In this document: positions 1 through 8,682 of the stretch, one piece after another
Layout of the letters: each line of letters starts with the position of its first letter
How positions within the stretch are numbered: position 1 is the first letter of the stretch
Notes under the pieces: generated by a model
What the model was told of the DNA's origin: nothing
The model's input: the letters and a program-made list of their open reading frames with translations, nothing else
Database searches by the model: none
Made by a program: the position numbers and the translations under genes
Source of the DNA: JAAEUB01 sp964550345
GTDB lineage: Bacteria; Pseudomonadota; Alphaproteobacteria; Rhodobacterales; Rhodobacteraceae
Length of the DNA stretch: 64,000 nucleotides
NCBI GenBank assembly: GCA_964550345.1
Contig: CAZJYZ010000006.1
Coordinates: 28,350 to 92,349, forward strand
Direction of reading: 5' to 3'

Positions 1-116
1 ATCGCGAGGCCAATACGTTATGCTCAAAATCGCAATTTGCTGAACTGACACGTATTGGCCTTGACCTCAAACATGTCATCGACCAGATGCGTGAACAGGT
101 GCAGAATGTGGAGTGA
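1..116 (+). CDS. YicC-family protein, C-terminal fragment
   Basis: Only the last 37 codons are present; the frame enters at base 3 and ends with TGA at 114-116. The tail reads REANTLCSKSQ, then LTRIGLDLKHVIDQ and a final EQVQNVE, which matches the C-terminal end of YicC/YloC proteins, an endoribonuclease-related family. The gene commonly sits directly before gmk, and the guanylate kinase ATG follows 3 bp after this stop, so the two are probably cotranscribed. The 5' end lies outside the window. Confidence 0.85.
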   Translation, partial: REANTLCSKSQFAELTRIGLDLKHVIDQMREQVQNVE

Positions 117-119
117 AAC

Positions 120-761
120 ATGAGCAAACGGCGTGGTCTTCTGATCATCCTCTCGTCCCCTTCGGGGGCGGGGAAATCGACGCTGGCGCGACGCTTGCGC
201 GCGTGGGACGCGGATATCGTTTTTTCGGTTTCCACAACAACCCGGCCACCACGCCCCGGTGAGGTTGACGGCAAAGATTACCACTTTACTGACAATGCCG
301 GTTTTGAGGCGCAGGTAGATGCCGGTGAAATGTTGGAACATGCCCAGGTATTCGGCAATTTCTACGGCTCCCCCCTCGGCCCGGTTCAGGCGGCGATTGA
401 TGCGGGGCAGGACGTGTTGTTTGATATCGACTGGCAGGGCGCGCAACAGATCCGCAACTCGGTTCTAGCGCGCCATACCCTGTCGATCTTCCTGCTGCCG
501 CCCTCGATCTCGGAACTACACAGACGGTTGGTGGAACGTGGTCAGGACGACGCCGAAGTAATTGCCGGACGGATGCAAAAAAGTTGGGACGAAATCAGCC
601 ATTGGGACGCCTATGATTTTGTCCTGATCAACGATGATCTGGAAGCAACGGACAAACGGTTGAAAGAGATCGTCAGCGCCTCGCGCCTGCGACGGACACA
701 ACAGCCAGACCTGACAGAGCATGTGCGCGGGCTGCAGGCGGAATATGAGGAACTGACATGA
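120..761 (+). CDS. gmk: Guanylate kinase
   Basis: This cytosolic enzyme converts GMP and ATP to GDP and ADP in guanine nucleotide synthesis. The 213-residue product has the P-loop SSPSGAGKS at residues 12-20, the GMP-binding stretch GEMLEHAQVFGNFYG near residue 70, and the usual length. The ATG starts 3 bp after the YicC-like stop, and the 3' end overlaps the next gene by ATGA, which indicates a translationally coupled operon. Nothing unusual is seen in it. Confidence 0.97.
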   Translation: MSKRRGLLIILSSPSGAGKSTLARRLRAWDADIVFSVSTTTRPPRPGEVDGKDYHFTDNAGFEAQVDAGEMLEHAQVFGNFYGSPLGPVQAAIDAGQDVLFDIDWQGAQQIRNSVLARHTLSIFLLPPSISELHRRLVERGQDDAEVIAGRMQKSWDEISHWDAYDFVLINDDLEATDKRLKEIVSASRLRRTQQPDLTEHVRGLQAEYEELT

Positions 762-1282
762 GTATTTATGCGTTAGGCGGGCTTGCCCCCGATATTGCCG
801 AAGACGCTTGGGTTGCTCCCGGTGCACATGTCATTGGCGAAGTGGTACTGGGCGCGCGCGCGTCCATCTGGTTTGGGTCGGTCCTCAGGGGCGACGGCGA
901 GCCGATCATCGTGGGCGCTGGCACGAATATTCAGGAAAACTGCGTTTTGCATACGGATATGGGTTTCCCCCTGACCGTTGCAGAGGGCTGCACCATTGGT
1001 CACAAAGCCATCCTGCATGGCTGCACCATTGGCGAAAACAGCCTTGTTGGCATGGGGGCAACGGTGCTGAACGGGGCGGTGATTGGCAAAAATTGCCTGA
1101 TCGGTGCCGGGGCGCTGGTGACCGAAGGCAAGGTCATTCCTGACGGGTCTCTGGTGATGGGGGCGCCGGGCAAGGTTGTGCGCGAGCTTGACGAAAAAGC
1201 CTTTGCCGGGCTGAGGGAAAGCGCGCGCCACTACGCCGAAAACGCTGCCCGTTTCAGGGACGACCTGAAAGAGATTGGGTAG
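758..1282 (+). CDS. Gamma-class carbonic anhydrase family protein
   Basis: A left-handed beta-helix protein of 174 residues built from hexapeptide repeats (for example VIGEVV, TIGENS, VIGKNC). The three candidate metal-ligand histidines of the gamma-CA/YrdA family are present at about H65 (VLHTD), H82 (IGHKA) and H87 (ILHGC). Family members are trimeric zinc or iron hydratases or close relatives of unproven substrate, so CO2 hydration is likely but not certain. It overlaps gmk by 4 bp (ATGA). Confidence 0.9.
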   Translation: MSIYALGGLAPDIAEDAWVAPGAHVIGEVVLGARASIWFGSVLRGDGEPIIVGAGTNIQENCVLHTDMGFPLTVAEGCTIGHKAILHGCTIGENSLVGMGATVLNGAVIGKNCLIGAGALVTEGKVIPDGSLVMGAPGKVVRELDEKAFAGLRESARHYAENAARFRDDLKEIG

Positions 1283-1317
1283 TCTTAGGATTTCCGGACC
1301 CGGCAAGGAGGTTTGAC

Positions 1318-2490
1318 ATGAATGATGACCCGGTAAAACGCCCGGCTTGGCCAAAAAGCGCCTCGCGCCCCGTGGTGACGCCGCTTTCTCCTTCGGTGGT
1401 ATATGCCTCGCCCAGCCCGGACGTGCTGGATGCGCAATATGACGGCTCAAACCCCGGCTATACCTATTCGCGTGAAGGGCACCCGAATGCGGAAGTGCTG
1501 GCGGCCAAGCTGGACGGGCTGGAAGGGGCCGAGGGAGGCTTTGTAACCGGTTCTGGCATGGCGGCGGTCACGGCCGCTTTGCTGGGGGTGCTGCGGCAGG
1601 GCGATCATATCATCGGTGGGGATCAGCTTTATGGACGCTCCCTGCGTTTACTGACACAGGACCTGCCACGCTTTGGTATTGAAGCGACGCTTGCCGACCC
1701 TACAGATATCAGCGCCATGCGCGCTGCCATCCGGCCTGAAACCCGTGCCATTCTGGTCGAGGTCGTTTCAAACCCCACCCTGCGCGTGGCGGATATGGAA
1801 GGTATCACCGCCTTAGCGCGGGAACATGGCCTGATCCTAATCGTCGATAATACCTTCACCACCCCGCGCGCCTATAAGGCGTTGGAACTTGGCGCGGATG
1901 TCGTGGTGCACTCGGTGACCAAGCTGCTGGCGGGGCATGCAGATGTCATGTTGGGCTATGTGGCGGCGCGTGACCCGGCGCTTAATCAGGCTATGCTGGA
2001 CGTGGCGGTTACCATGGGTTTCACTGCCAGCCCGTTTGATTGCTGGCTAGGGGAACGTGGCTTGATGTCGTTCAACCTGCGCTTTGACAAGGCACAGGAA
2101 AACGCGGCCCTTCTGGCCGATCATCTGGCCGGGCTTGATGGGGTGGCGCGCGTGCTTTACCCGATGCGGCCCGATCATCCCGATCATAACCGGGCGGCGC
2201 ATCTTTTGGGCGGCAAGGGTGGCAACATGGTCAGCTTTGAGCTGTCCGGTGGCCGTAAAGCCGCCAATGCCATGATTGAGGCCGCCCCGGATCTGGCCTT
2301 TGCACCGACACTGGGTGATATCAACACCACGATCAGCCATCCTGAAACCTCGTCCCACCGTGGCCTGAGCCCGGAAGGGCGGGCCGATTTGGGGATCAGC
2401 AGCGGGTTTTTCCGGGTGTCGGTTGGGTGCGAGGAGATTGAACCGTTAAAAGAAGTGTTCACGAAGGCAATCAAAGCTTCGAATGCTTAG
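1318..2490 (+). CDS. metC: Cystathionine beta-lyase-type PLP enzyme
   Basis: A 390-residue Cys/Met-metabolism PLP enzyme. The Schiff-base lysine is about K202 in SVTKLLAGH, the cofactor aspartate about D177 in IVDNTF, and the phosphate-binding YSREGHPN lies at 50-57. The family includes cystathionine beta-lyase, cystathionine gamma-lyase and O-acylhomoserine sulfhydrylase; the first is the usual annotation for this type, but sequence alone does not fix the reaction. A good Shine-Dalgarno AAGGAGG lies at 1304-1310. No riboswitch fits in the 35-bp gap upstream. Confidence 0.85.
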   Translation: MNDDPVKRPAWPKSASRPVVTPLSPSVVYASPSPDVLDAQYDGSNPGYTYSREGHPNAEVLAAKLDGLEGAEGGFVTGSGMAAVTAALLGVLRQGDHIIGGDQLYGRSLRLLTQDLPRFGIEATLADPTDISAMRAAIRPETRAILVEVVSNPTLRVADMEGITALAREHGLILIVDNTFTTPRAYKALELGADVVVHSVTKLLAGHADVMLGYVAARDPALNQAMLDVAVTMGFTASPFDCWLGERGLMSFNLRFDKAQENAALLADHLAGLDGVARVLYPMRPDHPDHNRAAHLLGGKGGNMVSFELSGGRKAANAMIEAAPDLAFAPTLGDINTTISHPETSSHRGLSPEGRADLGISSGFFRVSVGCEEIEPLKEVFTKAIKASNA

Positions 2491-2665
2491 AGGTTGTTTC
2501 TTTAAGGGCACCGTCAAATTTCGACCCGCTACACTGGTTCAGGCATTAGTGAAGGGCATCGAAAATGTCAGTTTTGAGTCCGATCCCTTCGTTGCTTGAT
2601 CATACTGCGTCTATCGCGACGAGGCGGCATGCCGGCGTTCGGCGCGTTCGGCGTCAACGTCCCTC

Positions 2666-3331
2666 TTACTCGGTAAGCGGCACGACCTCTAAGCGGTGCA
2701 TGGAGTAGCCGCGGCGAATTTCGGCGGTGCCCTCGTCAGTATGCATTATTCCGATCATCACGACGTGAAGGTCGTTGTCGCTGGTAGGCATGAAGTAAAG
2801 CGTGACATCCATATATCCGTCTGGCGCAGACCATTGTCCCTGCCCCTTCAGTAAAGGCAGGTCAGTCAGGTCGCAGCCGCTTTCAAGCCTGATTTTGTCA
2901 GGATTGACGACCGGACCAGAACCGTCAACCGGACCGAACGGGTTGCGAATGGGGGTGGTGTTGAGCAGCCAGTCCTGTTCTTCCGGGATCAGGGCTGAGA
3001 GTTCGATCTCCGCGTCGCCGGACGCGTTGCGGGCGAAGTAGCGGTTGTTCCTTTCGGATATGGTGATGACTTCCGGCGGGACTTGGGGGATCCTGAAGGT
3101 CATCTTTCCGGGAATCGTTATGATCCCGGCCTGATCATAGTTCATCCAGTCTCCGGTAATGCTATCGTCAAGGAAGTCGGTAATATTCAGGTCTGGGGTG
3201 ATCCCTTGCATCGCAAGCCATTTGCAGTTTGGCGCTTTGTGCCCGGAAGGGTCGCTACTGCCTTGTGTCTGGGCAAACAACGTTACCGGGAGGAGCGACA
3301 GTCCAAGGGCAAGTGCACTGAATTTCATCAT
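2666..3331 (-). CDS. Secreted protein of unknown function
   Basis: I do not recognise this 221-residue protein. It starts with a clear Sec signal peptide (MMKFSALALGLSLLPVTLFA, then QTQG), so it is probably periplasmic. The rest is polar and rich in proline and beta-forming stretches, with two cysteines (about C37 in APNCKW, and one in ESGCDLTD) that could form a disulfide. It is flanked by metC (convergent) and the peroxiredoxin gene (same strand, about 200 bp upstream). It is probably a single-gene transcript. Confidence 0.7.
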   Translation of the reverse strand: MMKFSALALGLSLLPVTLFAQTQGSSDPSGHKAPNCKWLAMQGITPDLNITDFLDDSITGDWMNYDQAGIITIPGKMTFRIPQVPPEVITISERNNRYFARNASGDAEIELSALIPEEQDWLLNTTPIRNPFGPVDGSGPVVNPDKIRLESGCDLTDLPLLKGQGQWSAPDGYMDVTLYFMPTSDNDLHVVMIGIMHTDEGTAEIRRGYSMHRLEVVPLTE

Positions 3332-3462
3332 CTCTCCAAATCCTCCGTTTGAATCATTCGATTTATCATAGCCTCCTTGGCAACCGACCGTCCATCCACC
3401 TGTTGGTGCGGTGTGCGATGGGTTCCACGTTCTTCACCAAAAAACAGTTTTGAAGCGTCAAA

Positions 3463-3507
3463 AAAGAAGAAGACCGCCCGCACCTGTTAAAGGGTGGGGC
3501 GGCCTCC
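3463..3507 (-). terminator. Rho-independent terminator of the peroxiredoxin gene
   Basis: On the minus strand, directly after the peroxiredoxin stop, GGCCGCCCCACC pairs with GGTGCGGGCGGT with one bulge around a short AT-rich loop. A T-rich run (complement of 3461-3470) follows. This is a standard intrinsic terminator shape. Confidence 0.75.
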
Positions 3508-3538
3508 CGCTCGCGCGTCCTGATCGCTCAGGAATTCT

Positions 3539-4069
3539 TTAGTTGGCTTTCAGCCATTCCAGTACTTTTTCCGGGGCGCTTTCACCATATGGATCGTCGT
3601 CGGCGTTGTCGCGGCGGCCGGGCTCTTCGAACCATGCCTCTACCACGCCGTCATTGATCACAGCGGCATAGCGCCACGAGCGCGGGCCGAAACCTTCCGG
3701 ATGCTTATCAACCAGCATGCCCATCATGCGGGTGAAAATGCCCGAACCGTCCGGGATGACCTTGACGTTTTGCAGGCCCTGACCGATGGCCCATTTGTTC
3801 ATCACGTAGCTGTCGTTGACCGACATGCAGTAAATTTCGTCAATGCCTGCTTTTTTGAATGCACCTGCATTGTTCTCATATCCGGGCAGTTGGTAGGTCG
3901 AGCATGTCGGGGTGAAAGCACCGGGAAGGGAAAACAGCACAACGCGTTTGCCTTTGAAATACTCATCCGTGGTCACATCCTGCCAACGGAAAGGGTTGTC
4001 ACCGCCAATGCTCTCGTCACGAACACGGGTTTTAAAAGTAATATCGGGGACACGCACACCTGGTTGCAT
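3539..4069 (-). CDS. Peroxiredoxin (Prx5/hybrid type)
   Basis: A thiol peroxidase of 176 residues reducing H2O2 and organic peroxides. The peroxidatic cysteine is about C56 in GAFTPTCSTYQLPGYE, the signature of the Prx5/AhpC-TSA 'redoxin' group; a second cysteine is near residue 81 (EIYCMSVND). There is no glutaredoxin fusion domain, unlike the PGdx forms, so the reductant may be a separate glutaredoxin or glutathione. It is monocistronic, with its own terminator downstream and a 270-bp divergent region shared with lipA. Confidence 0.93.
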   Translation of the reverse strand: MQPGVRVPDITFKTRVRDESIGGDNPFRWQDVTTDEYFKGKRVVLFSLPGAFTPTCSTYQLPGYENNAGAFKKAGIDEIYCMSVNDSYVMNKWAIGQGLQNVKVIPDGSGIFTRMMGMLVDKHPEGFGPRSWRYAAVINDGVVEAWFEEPGRRDNADDDPYGESAPEKVLEWLKAN

Positions 4070-4266
4070 TGAGGTTTCCTTTTGCTATTTTGTCGTTGTC
4101 TGTCGTTTCAGAATATCGGGAATCAACGCCCGGGTTGGATCACTCTTAGAACCATTCTAAGTTAGGCGCAATGGTTAGTTTCCAACAAACCCCAGTTCAT
4201 CCGCAGTTCAGGACATTTACGTTCAAATCTGTTTCCACATAAATTCGAGCCTCACGCACGGCACAT

Positions 4267-4281
4267 AGCAGCTTTGCTGCT
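4267..4281. promoter_or_regulatory. Short hairpin in the prx-lipA divergent region
   Basis: AGCAGC and GCTGCT pair around a TTT loop, about 57 bp before the lipA start. No T-run follows, so it is not an obvious terminator; it could be an operator or leader hairpin. The rest of the 269-bp divergent region shows nothing else I can name. Confidence 0.3.
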
Positions 4282-4338
4282 AATATCCGTGACAGAACGA
4301 TGGTCTTGCCATATATCCGCAACAAAGGATTATGACAC

Positions 4339-5289
4339 ATGCGCGACCTGAAAGTCCCTGACCAACGCCACCCGGAAAAGGCTCACCGACCGGATCAGGC
4401 ACAGCCAAAGAAACCCGACTGGATTCGCGTGCGCGCCCCGGGTGGGGCTGCTTACGCTGAAACCAACCGCACCATCCGCGAACACGGGCTGTCGACCGTC
4501 TGTCAGGAGGCTGGCTGCCCCAATGTGGGCGAATGCTGGTCGGCGGGGCACGCCACGATGATGATCATGGGCGAGATCTGCACCCGCGGCTGCACCTTTT
4601 GCAACGTGGCCACCGGCAAGCCCGAGGCGCTGGATGCGTTCGAGCCGGGCAGGGTGGCTGATGCGGTCAAAAAGCTGGGGTTGAACCATGTGGTGATCAC
4701 CTCAGTGGACCGTGATGACGTGGCCGATGGTGGGGCCGAGCATTTCGCCCAGACCATCCGTGCCATTAGACACCGCGCGCCCGAAACCACAATCGAAGTG
4801 CTGACACCGGACTTCCTGCGTTCAACCCCTGAAGCGCTGGAAGTGGTAGTTGCTGCGCGCCCGGATGTCTTTAACCACAATCTTGAAACTGTTCCCGGCC
4901 TTTATCCTCAAGTGCGCCCCGGCGCGCGCTATTTCCACAGCTTGCGCATTCTGCAAAAGGTGAAAGAGCTGGACCCCTCCATGTTCACCAAATCCGGCAT
5001 CATGGTGGGGCTGGGCGAGGAACGTCAGGGCGTGATGCAGGTCATGGACGACATGCGCGCCGCAGACATTGATTTTCTGACCATCGGGCAATACCTGCAG
5101 CCTACCCCGAAACACCACGCAGTGGCACGTTTCGTGACGCCAGAGGAATTCAAAGCCTATGAAAAAGCCGCTTACGGCAAAGGTTTTCACATGGTTTCGG
5201 CCACACCGCTGACCCGGTCGTCCTATCATGCAGGCGACGATTTTGAGCGTCTGCGCGCAGCCCGCAACGCGAAGCTTTCGGACGCTTAA
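4339..5289 (+). CDS. lipA: Lipoyl synthase
   Basis: A radical SAM enzyme inserting two sulfurs into protein-bound octanoyl groups to form lipoyl cofactor for 2-oxoacid dehydrogenases and the glycine cleavage system. The auxiliary cluster cysteines are at about C55, C60 and C66 (VCQEAGCPNVGEC) and the SAM cluster CTRGCTFC at 81-88; both sets are complete. At 316 residues the length is normal. The 3' end overlaps by 4 bp with a convergent gene, so the two transcripts run into each other. Confidence 0.97.
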   Translation: MRDLKVPDQRHPEKAHRPDQAQPKKPDWIRVRAPGGAAYAETNRTIREHGLSTVCQEAGCPNVGECWSAGHATMMIMGEICTRGCTFCNVATGKPEALDAFEPGRVADAVKKLGLNHVVITSVDRDDVADGGAEHFAQTIRAIRHRAPETTIEVLTPDFLRSTPEALEVVVAARPDVFNHNLETVPGLYPQVRPGARYFHSLRILQKVKELDPSMFTKSGIMVGLGEERQGVMQVMDDMRAADIDFLTIGQYLQPTPKHHAVARFVTPEEFKAYEKAAYGKGFHMVSATPLTRSSYHAGDDFERLRAARNAKLSDA

Positions 5290-6116
5290 GGCGGGCTTAC
5301 TATTCCGGCGCTCAAAAGTTGGGAGCGGGTCGGGAACCACATGTCTTCGGGGCTGGTCTCAAATACACTGGCGACGAAGCTCTCATTGATCCCCTGTGCC
5401 AGAAATGCGGCGCGATCTTTTGCCTCTTCTTCTTCAGGGATGACGCTTTTGAGATATCCGTCGACACGGTACCCGTGAAAACCAAGGCGCGCCTCGGGGG
5501 ACATCAGACGGTGTTCCCCGGCTATGAAAACTAAAGTACAGGCCGAAGCACATGTTTCGTGTACACGGGTATTCAACCTGTGTTCGGTTACCAGACGCGC
5601 TATCGCCCGTGCTGCAAAGATGCGCCCGCCGCCTGAATTCAGTTCCAGCAATTTCAGCCCCGGGTTGTCCTCCAGCGCGGCTTCCAGCGCAGTAAACATG
5701 GCGAAGTCGATCGGACCTTCAAGAACGGCGTAAGTTGGTACCAGCCGCAGCCCGGTGTTTGCAGCCTCCTGCGGGGGCAGAAGATCAAGGTAATCGGCGG
5801 TTGTCCTGTCCAGCTGCGGAAAGATCATCAATGGCAAACACAGGGCAATGGTGCCGTAACCGGCCACTATATTAAAAAGATCCGGACGATCTGCCTGCGC
5901 ATTGTTAAGGGCCCGTAAGGTGCCGGTGACCTGCCAGATAAAAACAATGGCATCCAAAGTAAGCGATGGTAGCCCACCAAGAGTGAAAAGCAGCAGGCGT
6001 AAGCCGAGCAATGTCAGTAAAAGGGTCGGCCACAAAGCAACTTCGCCACGCCAATGCGCAAGTGGCAAGGCGAATGCCCTGTGCAGGAATGGGTTCATGG
6101 CCAGTGGCTTGATCAT
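5286..6116 (-). CDS. Membrane-anchored ClpP/crotonase-like protein
   Basis: A 276-residue protein with about two hydrophobic segments in residues 28-65 and another near 84-100, then a soluble domain. That domain resembles the periplasmic ClpP-like family: a glycine-rich LNSGGGR at 160-165, ETCASACTLVFIAG with candidate nucleophile S191, and a candidate base H214 in GFHGY. A serine protease role is inferred from this pattern. It follows the diheme cytochrome gene with an ATGA overlap, so the two are translated together; the functional link is unknown. Confidence 0.75.
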   Translation of the reverse strand: MIKPLAMNPFLHRAFALPLAHWRGEVALWPTLLLTLLGLRLLLFTLGGLPSLTLDAIVFIWQVTGTLRALNNAQADRPDLFNIVAGYGTIALCLPLMIFPQLDRTTADYLDLLPPQEAANTGLRLVPTYAVLEGPIDFAMFTALEAALEDNPGLKLLELNSGGGRIFAARAIARLVTEHRLNTRVHETCASACTLVFIAGEHRLMSPEARLGFHGYRVDGYLKSVIPEEEEAKDRAAFLAQGINESFVASVFETSPEDMWFPTRSQLLSAGIVSPP

Positions 6117-7003
6117 GGCAGCGACGCAAGTGCCCGCAGGTAAGCAGCGATCGCCAGGCGGTCTTGCGGGGGTAGGGCAGCCATGTTCGTTACCACGTCG
6201 GCCATATGCCCGCCTGCACTGTCAAATTCCGGGGTAAATCCGGTTTCGAGGTAATAAACGATATCCTCATTCGACCAGTCCAGTCCCGTGGGGGTGATAT
6301 CAGGTATCTGCCCGCGCCCTTCGGGGTTAGGGGCACCTGTCAGCCAGGCATCCAGCCGCAGGCCACCCAATATACCGCGCGGCGTGTGGCATTCTGCGCA
6401 ATGGCCCAGCGCCTCGACCAGATACCGCCCGCGTAATACATCTGGGTCGGTTGTGTCGGGCAAAACCCAGTCGCGGCGCAGGTATAGCAACTTCCACAGG
6501 CCCAGACCCGCGCGGATGTTAAACGGAAAACCAACTTCGTGCTGCAGGCTGGGGTTGGGGGTTTCGGGCAGTGTCATCAGATAGGTGTGGAGGTCCAGAA
6601 TATCCTGTGCCGTGGCTTTGGCATAGCTGGTATAGGGGAAGGCCGGGAAATAGTGCTGCCCGTCCGGCGTGGTGCCGTGGCGCATGGCGTTGAGCAGATC
6701 AAGCGCGCTCCAATCGCCGATCCCCGCATTGGGGTCGGGTGAGATGTTGGGGGCGCGGAATGTGCCGAAGGGTGAAGCAAAGCCTTGTCCGCCCGAAAGA
6801 ACCAGACGGGCATCGCCGGTGGCACCTTTCTCCATATGGCAAGACGCGCAGCCACCGGCCAGAAAAACCTGTTCGCCGCGCGCCACATCGCCTGAAAGCC
6901 CGGCAAGAACACTGGCATCCTCGCGCTCGGGGCGCGTCCACCACAACCCGGCCAGCCCGACGATCAGAGCCAGAAGGACCAGTCTGATAAGGATGCGACG
7001 CAT
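6113..7003 (-). CDS. Diheme c-type cytochrome
   Basis: A 296-residue protein with an N-terminal membrane anchor or signal (residues 4-22) and two CxxCH haem c sites: CASCH at 52-56 and CAECH at 202-206. It resembles the cytochrome subunits that pass electrons from periplasmic dehydrogenases to the respiratory chain, but no dehydrogenase lies next to it. It sits between cytochrome c' (64 bp upstream) and the ClpP-like membrane protein (4-bp overlap), so a three-gene minus-strand operon is likely. Confidence 0.88.
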   Translation of the reverse strand: MRRILIRLVLLALIVGLAGLWWTRPEREDASVLAGLSGDVARGEQVFLAGGCASCHMEKGATGDARLVLSGGQGFASPFGTFRAPNISPDPNAGIGDWSALDLLNAMRHGTTPDGQHYFPAFPYTSYAKATAQDILDLHTYLMTLPETPNPSLQHEVGFPFNIRAGLGLWKLLYLRRDWVLPDTTDPDVLRGRYLVEALGHCAECHTPRGILGGLRLDAWLTGAPNPEGRGQIPDITPTGLDWSNEDIVYYLETGFTPEFDSAGGHMADVVTNMAALPPQDRLAIAAYLRALASLP

Positions 7004-7067
7004 GCGTGCCTCGTGTCTTTACTGTGTTTGGGGGCAACGTGCGCTGCCCCAAACACAGCCTGTCACA

Positions 7068-7544
7068 TTATTCTTCGGCGCGATAGGCTTTGTGACACCC
7101 GCCACAGGCACCGCCAAGCCCCCGCATAGCCCCTTGCAGGGATGCCAGATCGGTTCCCGCCGCGTCAGCCATGGCGCTTGCTGCATCCGCCAACGCCTGT
7201 GCCTTGGCGCCGACATCGGGGAAATTCTGCCAGATCGCCGCGAGGGCGCGGGTGTTTTGCGCATTGTCCGCATCCGACCCTGCCGGCCACATCGCCATGG
7301 CGTTGAGGGAAGACAGGGCAACAAGGTTCGCCGCTGCTGCTGACGCCACATCGGCGTTATAATCGGCATTGCCGCGCGCCATGGCCCCCAATTGCCCGAG
7401 GTTGAACGCATAAAGCTGCATCTGGCCTTGTCGCGCCTTGATGGCACCATCATGCGGGCCGGCTTCGTGGCTGCCCGCGAACAAGGTTGCGGTTCCAAGG
7501 GCCAGTACTGTCAGGGAAGTGGTGATCGGGTTTAAAAATTTCAT
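7068..7544 (-). CDS. Cytochrome c'
   Basis: A 158-residue periplasmic protein with signal peptide (cleaved near FAGSHEA) and the haem site CGGCH at about 147-151 very close to the C-terminus, as expected for the four-helix cytochrome c' family. Members bind NO and CO and may protect from nitrosative stress or carry electrons. It is the promoter-proximal gene of the cluster with the diheme cytochrome. A good Shine-Dalgarno (AGGAGA) precedes the start. Confidence 0.9.
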   Translation of the reverse strand: MKFLNPITTSLTVLALGTATLFAGSHEAGPHDGAIKARQGQMQLYAFNLGQLGAMARGNADYNADVASAAAANLVALSSLNAMAMWPAGSDADNAQNTRALAAIWQNFPDVGAKAQALADAASAMADAAGTDLASLQGAMRGLGGACGGCHKAYRAEE

Positions 7545-7741
7545 GGCTGTCTCCTCTTAAAAGCCTTTTGTGTAGCGTGGTCCGGTGAAAGTGGAAAAGG
7601 TTCACCCCCTTCATATGTTGCGCGTGTGTGCACCCAGCCTCGTGTCTTGGCTTGATGCTGAACGTCTGAATGGACGTGGCCCAGTTTAGATGTTAGAAAT
7701 TCAAGAGCCATTCCAGATTTTCGCAATAGAACTGTGCAAAA

Positions 7742-8614
7742 ATGCAAAGATACGATTGGGACGATATCCGCGTAATCCTGGCAATTCTGGATCAGGGTTC
7801 GCTTTCAGCGGCAGGGCGTGCACTTGGTGTGAACCATGCCACGGTGCTCAGGCGTCTGGACGGGTTCGAGGAGCGGTTGGGCGTGACGTTGTTTCGCCGC
7901 CACGCAAGAGGCTTGTCGCCGGTACCGGGGCGCGAACGGATCTTTGCTGCTATGCACGATATGGAGGCCGGTGCCCTTGCGGTTGGGCGCGGGATTGAAG
8001 CGGCACGCTCACCCCTTGCAGGGGTCGTGCGGATTACCTCGACCGATACGTTCTGCCTGAGTGTTCTGCCGCGCCTGCTGGCCGGGTTGCAGCAGCAGGT
8101 CGAAGGTTTGAGGATCGAACTATGTGCCGCCAACGCCCATGCTGACCTGGCCCGGCTCGAAGCGGATATCGCGGTGCGGCCAGCCCAGCACAGCCCCGCG
8201 GGGATGGTGGCCGATCAGGCCGGTGATCTGGGCATGGGGGTATATGCGGCACCCGGTGGAAGTAACGCCTGGCTAGGCTTGTCCGGAAGGTTGCAGGAAG
8301 TGTCTTCCTTTGCCTCGTTCTTTAGCGGGGTACAGGATCGTGACTTTGCGGCATGGGCCGATTCCTTTCCGGTGCTCCGGGAAATGGCGGCACAGGGGCA
8401 GGGCAGGGCGCTGCTTCCTTGCGTGCTCGGCGATGCCGAGAATCGGCTTGTGCGCCTCGCTGATCCAGAGGGCCTGCCGCGTCCGGCTATCTGGGTCGTG
8501 GCGCTTCCTGATATGGCGGATGTGCCACGTATCCAGGTTGTACGGCGCATGCTGACCGAGGCGCTGTGGCAAGACCGGTCTGAATTGAATGGGAGCTCTG
8601 CCGGGTTGAACTGA
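7742..8614 (+). CDS. LysR-family transcriptional regulator
   Basis: A 290-residue regulator with an N-terminal winged HTH (about residues 8-65; SLSAAGRALGVNHATVLRRL) and a LysR substrate-binding domain that is somewhat reduced in length. The start chosen is the ATG at 7742 (MQRYDWDDIRV). It is divergent from the cytochrome c' operon, about 200 bp apart, so that operon is a possible target, though no operator was identified. Confidence 0.9.
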   Translation: MQRYDWDDIRVILAILDQGSLSAAGRALGVNHATVLRRLDGFEERLGVTLFRRHARGLSPVPGRERIFAAMHDMEAGALAVGRGIEAARSPLAGVVRITSTDTFCLSVLPRLLAGLQQQVEGLRIELCAANAHADLARLEADIAVRPAQHSPAGMVADQAGDLGMGVYAAPGGSNAWLGLSGRLQEVSSFASFFSGVQDRDFAAWADSFPVLREMAAQGQGRALLPCVLGDAENRLVRLADPEGLPRPAIWVVALPDMADVPRIQVVRRMLTEALWQDRSELNGSSAGLN

Positions 8615-8682
8615 GCCGCGAACATTCACGCCCGGTCCAGCCAACGCCCGGACGCATGCGAAAAGGGTTTTTCAGGGATGTG

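Noticed and set aside
1283..1317. SAM riboswitch for the metC-like gene
   Set aside because: The 35-bp gap is too short and contains only a ribosome site.
773..1450. 225-codon minus-strand frame opposite the gamma-carbonic anhydrase gene
   Set aside because: Proline/histidine-rich shadow composition and no start signal.
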